This document shows, in pieces, positions 45,016 through 53,821 of a stretch of 64,000 nucleotides of DNA. Within the stretch, counting starts at the first letter, position 1, and each line of letters begins with the position of its first letter. Position numbers and translations under genes: made by a program. The notes under the pieces are model-generated. The model was not told the DNA's origin. It ran no database searches and was given only the letters and a program-made list of their open reading frames with translations. This DNA is from Methanolobus sediminis. Lineage in GTDB: Archaea; Halobacteriota; Methanosarcinia; Methanosarcinales; Methanosarcinaceae. The stretch covers positions 992,001-1,056,000 of the forward strand of contig NZ_CP133592.1 in NCBI RefSeq assembly GCF_031312595.1. Direction: 5' to 3'.

Positions 45016-46038
45016 TTACTCCTCTGGCATTCGTTCAAGCTTCTTTTTGGAGAGCTTTTCAACCAATTCCAGATTTACATCATCTTCAAGTAACAGTTTA
45101 CCATTCTCGACAGCACTTTCCACAAACTGTTTACCAACAGGATTGCGTATTATCAGGGTCGTGTAACCCTTCTCGCTGCCGATGGAACCTGCTGATATGT
45201 CTGCATCCACAGCTGTGAGATCCGTACAGATGTGACATCCCGGGCGAACACAGTCTTCTACATCTTTCAGTGAAATGACTGTCATGCTACCGTCTTTGAG
45301 AGTGATCTCAAGCTTACCCTTCACATCAAAGTGCAGCATGTCAAGAGGATTTATCTTGCGTTCTGCAATGAGCTTGTCCTGTACGAGTTTCTCATAGTCG
45401 AATGTCTCTGTACAGAAGAGACCTACTACAAGACGGATGTCCTTCCTGAATGGGCGCAACAGGTCAAGATCGCTTGTACGCATCTGTTTGATTGCCTGAA
45501 CAACACATGGGACACCTACAACTGCAATGTTAGTGTACTTGCGCTTCATGACAGCTTCCTTGAGTGAAGCTACCAGAGGTACCCACCAGTTGTAGCGGCT
45601 TCCTGCCTGGTGTACGAGCACATCAGTGGAAGTAATTACAGCCGATGATGGTTTGAGCGTCCATGGATCTTCGACAACAGTGACAACCGCATCGATCATA
45701 CCCTCATCAAGGGCATTAGTAAGGATTGCTGTTACCGCACCACCACTCTGTTTTCTTGGAATATCCATTTCTGCTTTTGCAGTTACGATATCAAGGTACT
45801 CTCCAAGAACTTCTGTAGATGGTTTCTCAACTCTTGGGCATACTTCATAGCATGCTCCACATGGAACCCCGTCGTTGGCATCCTTACAGTATCCACTGTT
45901 GAGAGGATGGGTAGAGTCCCTTTTGATCTCAAAATAAATAGCATCTGCCGGGCACACAGCCACACATGCACCACATGCTGCACACTTTTCTGTGTCCCAT
46001 ATCTCTGCCTTAAGGTCCAAATAGTTCTTACCTGCCAT
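45016..46038 (-). CDS. FrhB-like F420-binding subunit of glutamate synthase
   Basis: The 340-residue protein has an N-terminal ferredoxin region (CAACGACVAVCP; then CGACYEVCP). An FrhB/FdhB-type F420 and FAD domain follows (KQSGGAVTAILTNALDEG, VVGVPCVVQAIKQM, VVGLFCTETFDYEKL, CHICTDLTAVDADIS). This family couples F420H2 to iron-sulfur partners. Its place at the end of a four-gene glutamate synthase operon suggests F420H2 is the electron donor for glutamate formation. The ATG at 46038 follows GGGAGTG; the open frame to 46053 is less likely. Confidence 0.82.
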   Translation of the reverse strand: MAGKNYLDLKAEIWDTEKCAACGACVAVCPADAIYFEIKRDSTHPLNSGYCKDANDGVPCGACYEVCPRVEKPSTEVLGEYLDIVTAKAEMDIPRKQSGGAVTAILTNALDEGMIDAVVTVVEDPWTLKPSSAVITSTDVLVHQAGSRYNWWVPLVASLKEAVMKRKYTNIAVVGVPCVVQAIKQMRTSDLDLLRPFRKDIRLVVGLFCTETFDYEKLVQDKLIAERKINPLDMLHFDVKGKLEITLKDGSMTVISLKDVEDCVRPGCHICTDLTAVDADISAGSIGSEKGYTTLIIRNPVGKQFVESAVENGKLLLEDDVNLELVEKLSKKKLERMPEE

Positions 46039-46043
46039 AATCA

Positions 46044-46787
46044 TCACTCCCATGTGTATTTACCTGCAAATGGTCTGGCGCTTGCAGGGATTATTCTTGA
46101 ATAGTTCGTGTCTAAGAAGGGAGTTGGATCTATATTGAACCTACCACAGAACTCTTCTATCACAGGAGTCAGCCTTATCAGATCATCATCAGTAAATTCA
46201 ACCTTCTTGGCTCCGACACCAAGCAGTTTCTCGTCTACATCGCCGCGGACAATAATTTCTCCACCGTGAATACCACTGCCGATCCCACGATCCTGTACTG
46301 CAGGTTCATGACCAATGCCAAGTACAAGAATGAGTCCCCCTGCCATATATTCTCCAAGGAACGCATGGGATGTGCCACCAATAGCAAGTATAGGACGTTT
46401 GCCCTCATACTCCTTCATGTGAATACCGCCACGGTAGCCGATATTGCCTTCTACAAAGACCTTTCCGCCACGCATACTGTGTGCAACGGCATCTCCGGCA
46501 CTTCCGTGGATGATCAGTGATCCCCTGTCCATTGTGTTTCCAGGAGCATGTTCTGCATTTCCGAATACTTCGCATTCCGGACCACTCATGAACATTCCGA
46601 GATCTCCGCCAGGAACACCATTGATGATGATCTTTGCATCGCCCCTTACACCGTTTCCAATGAAACGCTGTCCTAGAACATTATTAAGCACTATCTCCTT
46701 TACACCGGAAGCCACTGCTGCACGGATCTGTTTATTCAATGGAGAGTAGTGCATACCCTTTACATCTATAACCAAAGGTTCTGCCAT
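46044..46787 (-). CDS. Archaeal glutamate synthase GXGXG-domain subunit
   Basis: This 247-residue beta-helix protein corresponds to the C-terminal domain of bacterial GltB. Repeats such as GQRFIGNGVRGDAKIIING, GPECEVFGNAEHAPGNTM, GSLIIHGSAGDAVAHSMRGG and GGEIIVRGDVDEKLLG form the helix. It has no catalytic residue of its own and structurally supports ammonia channelling. It starts four bases after the FMN subunit gene and ends five bases before the FrhB-like gene. Confidence 0.92.
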   Translation of the reverse strand: MAEPLVIDVKGMHYSPLNKQIRAAVASGVKEIVLNNVLGQRFIGNGVRGDAKIIINGVPGGDLGMFMSGPECEVFGNAEHAPGNTMDRGSLIIHGSAGDAVAHSMRGGKVFVEGNIGYRGGIHMKEYEGKRPILAIGGTSHAFLGEYMAGGLILVLGIGHEPAVQDRGIGSGIHGGEIIVRGDVDEKLLGVGAKKVEFTDDDLIRLTPVIEEFCGRFNIDPTPFLDTNYSRIIPASARPFAGKYTWE

Positions 46788-46790
46788 CTT

Positions 46791-48299
46791 TCAGGCCCCC
46801 ATTGACTCAATTTGAAGTACATCAAGTAATCCCTGATCGAGCATATATCCTCTAAGACGTTCACGGTTGCCGCGCAGACTCTCTATACTATTAAGACCTG
46901 CTGCACCCATGAGCTCACTCAGTTCAAGGGTCCATGCATGGATAAGGTTTGCGACATTCTCTGCGCCAACATCTGAGTCAATACGACTGACAAGTTCAGG
47001 CTTCTGGGTTGCGATACCCCATGGACATAATCCACGGTAGCAGTTACCACAAACACGGCATCCAAGAGCAATTAGGGCGGCAGTTCCGATATAGACTGCA
47101 TCTGCACCAAGTGCAATGGATTTTGCAAGGTCGCCGCTGTTGCGTATACCACCACTGGCTATGACAGAGACCTCATTCCTGATACCCTGGTCGTTGAGCT
47201 TCTGGTCTACTGCAGCAATGGCCGCTTCTATTGGGATACCCACATTGTCTCTGAATACCTTTGGTGCTGCACCTGTACCACCCTTGAAACCGTCAATTAC
47301 AACAGCATCTGCAGATGATTTTGCAATGCCTGCTGCAATTGCAGCCACATTGTGTACTGCAGCGATCTTTACGAAGACAGGCTTTTCCCAGTTTGTAGCT
47401 TCCTTAAGACTGCGAACAAGCTGAGCAAGGTCTTCTATACTGTAAATATCATGATGAGGTGCAGGACTGATCGCATCTGAACCCACCGGAATCATACGTG
47501 TGCACGATACATCTGCACAGACTTTCTCTCCTGGAAGGTGACCGCCAATACCTGGTTTTGCTCCCTGTCCTACCTTGATCTCAATAGCTGCACCGCGCTC
47601 CAGATAGTCGATATCGACACCAAAACGTCCTGATGCTATCTGGACAATTGAGTGGTCCTGATATGGATAGATAGCCTGGTGCATTCCCCCTTCACCGGTT
47701 CCCATGAAGGTTCCGGTCTTTGCTACTGCCTTTGCAATACTGAGCTGTGCAGGAAGACTGATCGCACCATAACTCATGTGACCTACCATAATAGGAGTGT
47801 CAAGTTTGAGATTTGGGGTCAGTTTTGTCTTAAGATCAATGTCACCATTGTTCTTTGTAAATTCGAGCTTTGAAGGCTTCTTTCCAATGTAGGTCCTCAG
47901 TTCCATTGGTTCTCTTAGAGGATCGATACTTGGGTTTGTTACCTGACATGCATCAAGTAACAGCCTGTCAAATATAATAGGATAATCAACTGCATTGCCC
48001 ATTCCGGCAAGGATTATTTTTCCTGTGCGTGCCTGGTTAATAACATCTTCACGTGCCTCTGTTGTCCAGACGGGGTGACTGCGATAGTCAACCGGCCTTT
48101 CCTGCAGGCCGATAGCATCCCTTGGACACATTGAGATACAGCGGTGGCATGCAGTACATTTGCGTGAGTCGATGAGAATCTTGTCATCTTCTACACGATA
48201 AACACCATAGGAACAGTTATCGACACAGCGCATACACTTCATACACTGGTCACGATCGATACTGATCTTGTATTTGAGTGGTACACTACCAAGACTCAT
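46791..48299 (-). CDS. gltB: Archaeal glutamate synthase FMN/iron-sulfur subunit
   Basis: The 502-residue catalytic subunit makes glutamate from 2-oxoglutarate and ammonia. Two 4Fe-4S motifs lie near the N terminus (CMKCMRCVDNCS, CTACHRCISMCP). The FMN barrel shows MVGHMSYGAISLPAQLSIAK, GTGEGGMHQAIYP, KVGQGAKPGIGGHLPG, VVIDGFKGGTGAAPK and IASGGIRNSGDLAKSIALGA. A 3Fe-4S-type cluster motif is CRVCGNCYRGLCPWG. The fused ferredoxin domain marks the archaeal split enzyme. It overlaps the amidotransferase gene by ATGA. Confidence 0.94.
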   Translation of the reverse strand: MSLGSVPLKYKISIDRDQCMKCMRCVDNCSYGVYRVEDDKILIDSRKCTACHRCISMCPRDAIGLQERPVDYRSHPVWTTEAREDVINQARTGKIILAGMGNAVDYPIIFDRLLLDACQVTNPSIDPLREPMELRTYIGKKPSKLEFTKNNGDIDLKTKLTPNLKLDTPIMVGHMSYGAISLPAQLSIAKAVAKTGTFMGTGEGGMHQAIYPYQDHSIVQIASGRFGVDIDYLERGAAIEIKVGQGAKPGIGGHLPGEKVCADVSCTRMIPVGSDAISPAPHHDIYSIEDLAQLVRSLKEATNWEKPVFVKIAAVHNVAAIAAGIAKSSADAVVIDGFKGGTGAAPKVFRDNVGIPIEAAIAAVDQKLNDQGIRNEVSVIASGGIRNSGDLAKSIALGADAVYIGTAALIALGCRVCGNCYRGLCPWGIATQKPELVSRIDSDVGAENVANLIHAWTLELSELMGAAGLNSIESLRGNRERLRGYMLDQGLLDVLQIESMGA

Positions 48300-49348
48300 T
48301 CTATAACCCTCCCGATAACAGGTTCTCCTGCCCTTGGCATGTATATGGATTTTATATCGGGATCCATTGTACGAATAGCTGCCTCTTCACTTGAGACATA
48401 GAGCTTGGATCCATTCTCTCCTACAACGAGAGGACGCAACTTGATCCTGTCTGTGAAAGCCACAATTCCATCCTTTGTTGCGACAACTATAGCGAAAGGA
48501 CCGTTCATCAGAGCAGGGCCATATGTCAGACGCAGTGTGCGCATGAACTCTTCTTTCTTCTCAGGCATCTCATCGATCTCATCCCAGAAAGGTGGAGCCA
48601 ATGCTTTGACTACCATCTCTGATGGCAGGCCGTGCTCCCTTCCAAGAAGATCAAAGAGATAAGCTACAACTTCAGTATCAGTTAACATTGTACACTCGTA
48701 TCCGTGGCCTTCCACATAGCGACGGTTGGTTCCGTATGAGGTAATCTCACCATTGTGCACAACTGACCAGTCAAGTAGATTGAACGGATGAGCTCCTCCC
48801 CACCATCCTGCTGTATTGGTTGGATAACGGTTGTGTGCAAGCCATATGTAACCTTTGTAGTCCTCGATCCTGAAATAATTGGCTACATCCTCAGGCCAGC
48901 CTGCCGCCTTGAATACACCAAGGTTCTTACCGGATGAGAATACCAGTGCACCTTTCACATTTCCATTGATCTCCATCACAATGTCCTTGACGTTATCATC
49001 ATCTGGGTTTGTGGTGCCCACTGTCTGGCTGGCATGTGGTTTGAAGAAATATCTCCAGGATATGTGTTCCTTTTTAAGACCTGGCTGTTCATATGTAGGT
49101 ATCTCTTCTTCGTGGACTATCTTTCCCCACTGTTCGAGTATTGCATCAACCTTGGTCTTCGGTTCTAACAGATTATCATAAAATACGTGGATGGCATAGC
49201 AGTCTGCATAATCAGGATATATGCCATAGGCTACATATCCTGCGCCTTCTCCACTTCCTCTTTCATCCATCAGACTCAGGGCTTCCTTTATGCTGGAGCC
49301 GTCCATTCTGGACATGGTCCGATCGATTACGCCTATAATTCCGCACAT
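48296..49348 (-). CDS. Archaeal glutamate synthase glutaminase subunit
   Basis: This 350-residue class II glutamine amidotransferase is of the Ntn type. I place the start at the ATG at 49348 so that Cys2 becomes the N-terminal nucleophile (MCGIIGVIDRT); the open GTG at 49357 would bury it. WLAHNRYPTNTAGWWGGAHPF and SVVHNGEITSYGTN form the glutamine site. It supplies ammonia to the FMN subunit. It is first in the operon amidotransferase, synthase, GXGXG, FrhB-like, and follows glnA on the same strand. Confidence 0.92.
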   Translation of the reverse strand: MCGIIGVIDRTMSRMDGSSIKEALSLMDERGSGEGAGYVAYGIYPDYADCYAIHVFYDNLLEPKTKVDAILEQWGKIVHEEEIPTYEQPGLKKEHISWRYFFKPHASQTVGTTNPDDDNVKDIVMEINGNVKGALVFSSGKNLGVFKAAGWPEDVANYFRIEDYKGYIWLAHNRYPTNTAGWWGGAHPFNLLDWSVVHNGEITSYGTNRRYVEGHGYECTMLTDTEVVAYLFDLLGREHGLPSEMVVKALAPPFWDEIDEMPEKKEEFMRTLRLTYGPALMNGPFAIVVATKDGIVAFTDRIKLRPLVVGENGSKLYVSSEEAAIRTMDPDIKSIYMPRAGEPVIGRVIE

Positions 49349-49537
49349 GTTGATCACTATGAGTATTTAGTCTTGGGGCTATGAGATAGTATTTACCAGA
49401 TATGAACTTAACCATGCAAAAATTCGTCCAGTATAAAAAAAACCCCGGTTTTCGTGAACAACTTCTATTCACGTTTTACCAGCCTGAAAAATGGCTGATA
49501 GAAATATGTTGAAGTGTTATTGAAATATAAAGTGAAA

Positions 49538-49557
49538 GTAAGGGGTAATCCCCTTAC
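49538..49557 (-). terminator. Hairpin overlapping the glnA stop codon
   Basis: GTAAGGGG (49538-49545) and CCCCTTAC (49550-49557) pair perfectly around a four-base loop. The glnA stop codon lies within one arm. T-rich minus-strand sequence follows. It probably ends glnA or protects its 3' end, separating it from the glutamate synthase genes 200 bases downstream. Confidence 0.6.
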
Positions 49558-50894
49558 AGTATGCTAAGGTATGTGTCGATTTCCCACTGGTGGACCTGTG
49601 CCTTGTAGTCATCCCACTGAGCCTTCTTAGCCTCAATGTAGTTCTCAAAGACGTGGTCTCCAACTACACCCTTGACAAACTCACTTGCTTCCATAAGGTC
49701 GATTGCTTCCTTAAGGTTGCCTGGGAGGGACTCAATTCCTCTTGCTGCCCTGTCTTCTTCTGTGAGCTTGAAGATGTTTACATCGGTTGATGCTGGTGGT
49801 TCCATCTCGTTCTTGATACCGTCAAGACCTGCATTGAGCATTGCTGCGAATGCGAGGTATGGGTTACATGCTGGGTCTGGGCATCTCAGTTCGATCCTGG
49901 TACCAATGCCTCTTGATGCAGGAATCCTGATAAGGGAACTGCGGTTTGATGCAGACCATGTACAGTAGATAGGTGCCTCGTATCCTGGTACAAGTCTCTT
50001 GTATGAGTTTACAGTTGAGTTTGTGATTGCTGCAAACTCACGGATGTGTGCAAGGATACCAGCAATGTACTGCTTTGCAGTTGTTGAGAGCTGGTCAGGG
50101 GTGCTTGCATCGTAGAATGCGTTCTTACCGTCCATCATGAGGGACTGGTTGGAGTGCATACCTGAGCCGTTTACACCATAAAGTGGTTTTGGCATGAATG
50201 TTGCATAGTAGCCCATGTGTGCTGCGATGGACTTTACAACATATTTGAATGTTACAATGTTGTCACATGTTGAAAGCACGTCACCGAATCTGAAGTTGAT
50301 CTCGTGCTGTGATGGAGCTACCTCGTGGTGGGAAGCTTCCAGTTTGAAGCCCATGTCTTCAAGAGCGAAGTCGATAGCTCTTCTGACATCCTGTGCTTTG
50401 TCAAGAGGTGCAAAGTCAAAGTATCCACCCATATCAGTGAGTTCTGTTGTTGGCTGACCGTTCTCATCCAGTTTGAACAGGAAGAACTCAAGTTCTGGAC
50501 CAGTGTTCATTGTGTAGCCCATTTCTGCTGCCTTTGCGATTGCCTGTTTGAGGACGTATCTTGGGTCACCCTCGAATGGCTTGCCGTTTGGTCTGTATAC
50601 ATCACCAATGATACGTGCAACAGCGCCTTCCTTTGGTCTCCATGGGAGGATTCTGAATGTGGATGGGTCTGGCATAAGGATCATGTCGGACTCTTCGATC
50701 CTTGTGAATCCTTCAATTGATGAACCATCAAACATTACACCGTTCTCAAATGCACCTTCAAGATCTTCAGCAGGGATTGCCCAGCTTTTGATCATACCCA
50801 TGGTATCGGTGAACTGTGTCCTTATGAATTTAACATCGTTCTCGGCTACAGCCTGTAACACTTCTTCCTTTGTTGTTGGAAATACTTTTACCAT
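49554..50894 (-). CDS. glnA: Glutamine synthetase, type I
   Basis: The 446-residue type I enzyme has FDGSSIEGFTRIEESDM, the metal site in TGPELEFFLF, the ATP-binding signature APSQHEINFRFGDVL with KYVVKSIA, MHSNQSLM, and the glutamate loop NRSSLIRIPASR with IELRCPDPACNPYLAFAAML. The C-terminal adenylylation tyrosine region of enteric GlnA is absent, so control is likely by feedback and PII-type proteins. I use the ATG at 50894 after GAGGAG; the frame is open to 50936. Together with glutamate synthase it forms the GS-GOGAT pathway. Confidence 0.96.
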   Translation of the reverse strand: MVKVFPTTKEEVLQAVAENDVKFIRTQFTDTMGMIKSWAIPAEDLEGAFENGVMFDGSSIEGFTRIEESDMILMPDPSTFRILPWRPKEGAVARIIGDVYRPNGKPFEGDPRYVLKQAIAKAAEMGYTMNTGPELEFFLFKLDENGQPTTELTDMGGYFDFAPLDKAQDVRRAIDFALEDMGFKLEASHHEVAPSQHEINFRFGDVLSTCDNIVTFKYVVKSIAAHMGYYATFMPKPLYGVNGSGMHSNQSLMMDGKNAFYDASTPDQLSTTAKQYIAGILAHIREFAAITNSTVNSYKRLVPGYEAPIYCTWSASNRSSLIRIPASRGIGTRIELRCPDPACNPYLAFAAMLNAGLDGIKNEMEPPASTDVNIFKLTEEDRAARGIESLPGNLKEAIDLMEASEFVKGVVGDHVFENYIEAKKAQWDDYKAQVHQWEIDTYLSIL

Positions 50895-50919
50895 TTTGAT
50901 TACTCCTCTATTCGCTAAG

Positions 50920-50960
50920 GGGTGTGAGTATCCCATTACCCACTAGGGGCTATATATAAG
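50920..50960 (-). promoter_or_regulatory. glnA promoter with possible nitrogen operator
   Basis: On the minus strand CTTATATATA (50960-50951) is the TATA box. About 28 bases downstream is ATGGGATACTC (centre near 50931), a loose match to ATAGGATTCCG at nifH and at the same distance. It is weaker evidence than at nifH. The 50961-51239 gap otherwise shows only the hdrC promoter region. Confidence 0.35.
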
Positions 50961-51239
50961 TTCCCTTTTTTACGAGCTAAGCACACCACCCTCCAAAAAA
51001 TAAAAAAAGCGAATAATATTAAAAACTTATCCACTAGTAGATATAAAAATACGCATAACCATCTTTGTGAAAAACAATTAATCTCATAAATAGATAGTAT
51101 AATAATTAACGACAATACGACTGAAAAAGTTAAAAGAAAAGAAGAAGGATATCTGTGTCATAAGTTGCCGCAACTATTGCAAAGCTTTGGAAACTTATCG
51201 CTTTTGCAAAAATACTGACTCTAACAGACAGGAGAAAAC

Positions 51240-51773
51240 ATGGACAAAATACCAAGGGAGGACATCGATATAAAAAAGCAGTTGAAAGAAGTGTCAACTA
51301 ACGCTCTCCGTTGCATGCAATGTGGAGTTTGTAGCAGCAGTTGTCCCTCTGGAAGACATACAAACCTTAACATCCGTAAACTTGTAAAAAATGCAGGTAC
51401 AAATTCAGATATTCTCAAAAGTGAAGAATTATGGATGTGCACAACCTGTTACAACTGTCAGGAAAGATGTCCCCGCAGAATTAATATTGTAGATACAGTA
51501 CTAGAGATAAGATCGATCTCAGCTCATCAGGGAATAATTCTTCCCGAACACAGACTAGTCTGCCAGATGCTGCTCAAATACGGACATGCCGTCCCGATCA
51601 ATGATAAATACAAAATAAAAAGAGTGGAAATTGGCCTGGAAGAACTGCCGGAAACCGTACACAAATACACGGACTCTCTCAATGAAGTTAAAGAACTCCT
51701 GACATCCTGTGGCTTTGAAAGATTCGCAGAAAATAATACTAATGAGAAGCAAACAACGGAGATCACAGAATGA
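51240..51773 (+). CDS. hdrC: Heterodisulfide reductase subunit C
   Basis: The 177-residue iron-sulfur protein has two 4Fe-4S motifs, CMQCGVCSSSCPSG (about residues 25-38) and CTTCYNCQERCPRR (about 76-89). The arrangement and the helical C-terminal part are those of HdrC, which relays electrons to HdrB for reduction of the CoM-S-S-CoB heterodisulfide. AGGAG precedes the ATG and the stop overlaps hdrB by ATGA. No hdrA is in the window; in Methanosarcina the cytosolic HdrA may be encoded elsewhere. Confidence 0.9.
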   Translation: MDKIPREDIDIKKQLKEVSTNALRCMQCGVCSSSCPSGRHTNLNIRKLVKNAGTNSDILKSEELWMCTTCYNCQERCPRRINIVDTVLEIRSISAHQGIILPEHRLVCQMLLKYGHAVPINDKYKIKRVEIGLEELPETVHKYTDSLNEVKELLTSCGFERFAENNTNEKQTTEITE

Positions 51774-52666
51774 AGGGACTGTCACTTTTCCTCGGATGCC
51801 TGGTACCTAACAGATATCCGGGCATTGAACTCGCCACAAAACTGTGTCTTGCCACATTAGACATTGACTGTAGCGATCTTCCCGGTGCATCATGTTGTCC
51901 TGCCCCCGGAGTGTTCCGGTCTTTTGACAAAACTTCCTGGCTTGCCCTGGCAAGTCGAAACATAGTCCTGTCCGAAGAGATGGAAAGAGATGTACTCACA
52001 ATATGTAATGGATGTTTCAGCACTCTTGCCGATGCAAACCACATTATTCAGGATGATGAAAAAGCAAAAGAAGAAGTAAATATTCATCTCCAAAAAATAG
52101 GCAGGAAAATCAAAGGAAATATTGATGTCAGACATATTATAGAGTATCTTTATCAGGAGTTTGGACCTGAAAAGATCAGTTCATTTGTACAAAGACCACT
52201 TGACATCAGAATTGCAGTACACTACGGCTGCCACCTGATAAAACCTACAAAGGAAAGAGGACTTGGAAGTTCTGAAAGACCTGTGTTCTTTGATGAACTC
52301 ATCACCGCACTTGGTGCAACAAGTGTGGACTATCCGGATAAGATGGCATGCTGCGGAGCTGGTGGTGGAATGCGTTCTGCCATGAAAGAAAAATCGCTGA
52401 AAATGACAGAAGCAAAACTTGCGAAGATACAGGAAGCTGATGTGGACTGCATAGTAAACTCATGCCCATTCTGCCATATGCAACTTGACAGTGGGCAGGA
52501 TGAGATCAAAGAGCTATCAGGAACTGAGTTTGAAATACCCGTACTCCATTACACACAACTTCTGGGACTTGCGCTGGGATTTCCGGCAGAGATGCTTGGA
52601 ATTGATATTGGCATTGAAAAGAACAGAAAATTAATGGAGCTACTGGATTCCAGGGTTAAGCCCTAG
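51770..52666 (+). CDS. hdrB: Heterodisulfide reductase subunit B
   Basis: The 298-residue protein has two CCG domains that bind the non-cubane clusters reducing CoM-S-S-CoB. Domain 1 shows FLGCLVPNRYPG, PGASCCPAPGVF and CNGCFSTL. Domain 2 shows VHYGCHLIKP, MACCGAGGGM and CPFCHMQLD. It is coupled to hdrC by a four-base overlap. It ends in TAG, with a TGA four codons later in frame, so a pyrrolysine read-through is not needed. Confidence 0.92.
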   Translation: MKGLSLFLGCLVPNRYPGIELATKLCLATLDIDCSDLPGASCCPAPGVFRSFDKTSWLALASRNIVLSEEMERDVLTICNGCFSTLADANHIIQDDEKAKEEVNIHLQKIGRKIKGNIDVRHIIEYLYQEFGPEKISSFVQRPLDIRIAVHYGCHLIKPTKERGLGSSERPVFFDELITALGATSVDYPDKMACCGAGGGMRSAMKEKSLKMTEAKLAKIQEADVDCIVNSCPFCHMQLDSGQDEIKELSGTEFEIPVLHYTQLLGLALGFPAEMLGIDIGIEKNRKLMELLDSRVKP

Positions 52667-52795
52667 AATTCAGATTGATTCCTGTTTTATTTCATCATTT
52701 AAGTAAAGCTGAGAAAAAACCTATGTTTCCCGCAGGAAAGCTTTTTCACCAATAACTTTAAGATAATGAATGTTATTACGAGAGTAGCACAACAT

Positions 52796-52870
52796 GAGCG
52801 TGTGGCCTAGTCAGGATATGGCGGCAGCCTCCTAAGCTGCAAGCCGAGGGTTCAAATCCCTTCACGCTCG
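52796..52870 (+). tRNA. tRNA-Arg (anticodon CCU)
   Basis: The 75-nt cloverleaf has acceptor GAGCGTG (52796-52802) pairing with CACGCTC (52863-52869) and discriminator G. The anticodon stem is GCAGC/GCTGC with loop CTCCTAA, giving anticodon CCT. The T-arm is GAGGG-TTCAAAT-CCCTT with one G-U pair, and the D-arm stem is GCC/GGC. CCA is not encoded and no intron is present. Confidence 0.93.
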
Positions 52871-52906
52871 CTATTTCTCTTTTTAACAATTACCGGAGAT
52901 TGATAG

Positions 52907-53359
52907 TTGATAATAAGAAAGGCTACAGTTAATGATATCCCTGCAATAAAAGGCATCATAGATACCTATGCAAAACAGGAGATGATGCTTCCCCGTTCAT
53001 TGAGTGAGCTGTATGAGTTTACCCGCAGTTTCCATGTATGCGAAATTGACGGGGAAATAATTGGCTGCTGCGCCCTGCAGGTTAGCTGGGAGAATATGGC
53101 AGAGGTATTATCATTTGCAGTTAAGCAGGAATACAGAGACAAGGGTATAGGAACTAAGCTTATGGCAGCATGCTTGAGTGAAGCCCGGGAACTTGGAGTG
53201 GATAAAATATTCACACTAACCTATGCAGTTCCTTTCTTTGAGAAACAGGGCTTTGAAATAATAGACAAACAGATGCTTCCACATAAAGTGTGGACCGGAT
53301 GCATCAAGTGTCCTAAATTCCCGAACTGCGATGAAGTCGCAATGATGAAAAATTTATAA
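52907..53359 (+). CDS. GNAT acetyltransferase, probable N-acetylglutamate synthase type
   Basis: The 150-residue protein has the GNAT core: LSFAVKQEYRDKGIGTKLM is the acetyl-CoA loop, with YRDKGIG matching the Q/R-x-x-G-x-G site. The ending FFEKQGFEIIDKQMLPHKVW with the cysteine pair CIKCPKFPNC is typical of short ArgA-like enzymes that acetylate glutamate at the start of arginine synthesis. argB lies 5 kb away. It starts at a TTG at 52907, eight bases after GGAG; no suitable ATG exists. The substrate is inferred. Confidence 0.7.
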   Translation: MIIRKATVNDIPAIKGIIDTYAKQEMMLPRSLSELYEFTRSFHVCEIDGEIIGCCALQVSWENMAEVLSFAVKQEYRDKGIGTKLMAACLSEARELGVDKIFTLTYAVPFFEKQGFEIIDKQMLPHKVWTGCIKCPKFPNCDEVAMMKNL

Positions 53360-53365
53360 TATTCA

Positions 53366-53821
53366 TCATTCACTTTTACCAGATTGAAGGTACTTCTCAA
53401 AATAAACCGTCCCACTCTCTTCTTTCACTACTGAAAAACCATTTTTCACATAGATAGAAATAGCTGTTTTTAAGGTCGAATCGGTTTTCAGTTTTGCTCT
53501 TGTAAAATTGTCTTCCGCATATTCCAGTGCCTTTTGAAAAAGAGCAAAACCAATTCTTCTGCCGCGATAATCTTTTTTGACATACAGCCTTTTGATCTCA
53601 CAGACATCCGGGTTCAGATATTTGACCGCAGACGTACCCACAATATCACCATTCACAAGACATAGAAAAAATGCACCTCCTTTTACGGAATAGTTCCCGG
53701 GAATATCATCCAGATCAGAATCTTTCAAAGGATCATAGTCAAAACCTTCCCCGGAAAGAACATCTATTACAAATGACCTTGCCGCAGAAGAATATTCAGA
53801 TGAGAATGATACTATCTTCAT
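53366..53821 (-). CDS. GNAT-family N-acetyltransferase
   Basis: The 151-residue GNAT protein has VCEIKRLYVKKDYRGRRIGF as the acetyl-CoA site (YRGRRIG) and AISIYVKNGFSVVKE near the end. It overlaps the M20 peptidase gene by ATGA (53818-53821), so it is the second gene of a two-gene minus-strand operon. An acylase and an acetyltransferase together suggest acetylation and deacetylation of a small amine, but this is inference. Confidence 0.8.
   Translation of the reverse strand: MKIVSFSSEYSSAARSFVIDVLSGEGFDYDPLKDSDLDDIPGNYSVKGGAFFLCLVNGDIVGTSAVKYLNPDVCEIKRLYVKKDYRGRRIGFALFQKALEYAEDNFTRAKLKTDSTLKTAISIYVKNGFSVVKEESGTVYFEKYLQSGKSE

Noticed and set aside
52664-52678. TAG at the end of hdrB (and of the gene at 8333) as a pyrrolysine codon
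   Set aside because: The hdrB reading frame ends at a TGA four codons later and the protein is already full family length; the gene at 8333 gains only a few unremarkable residues.
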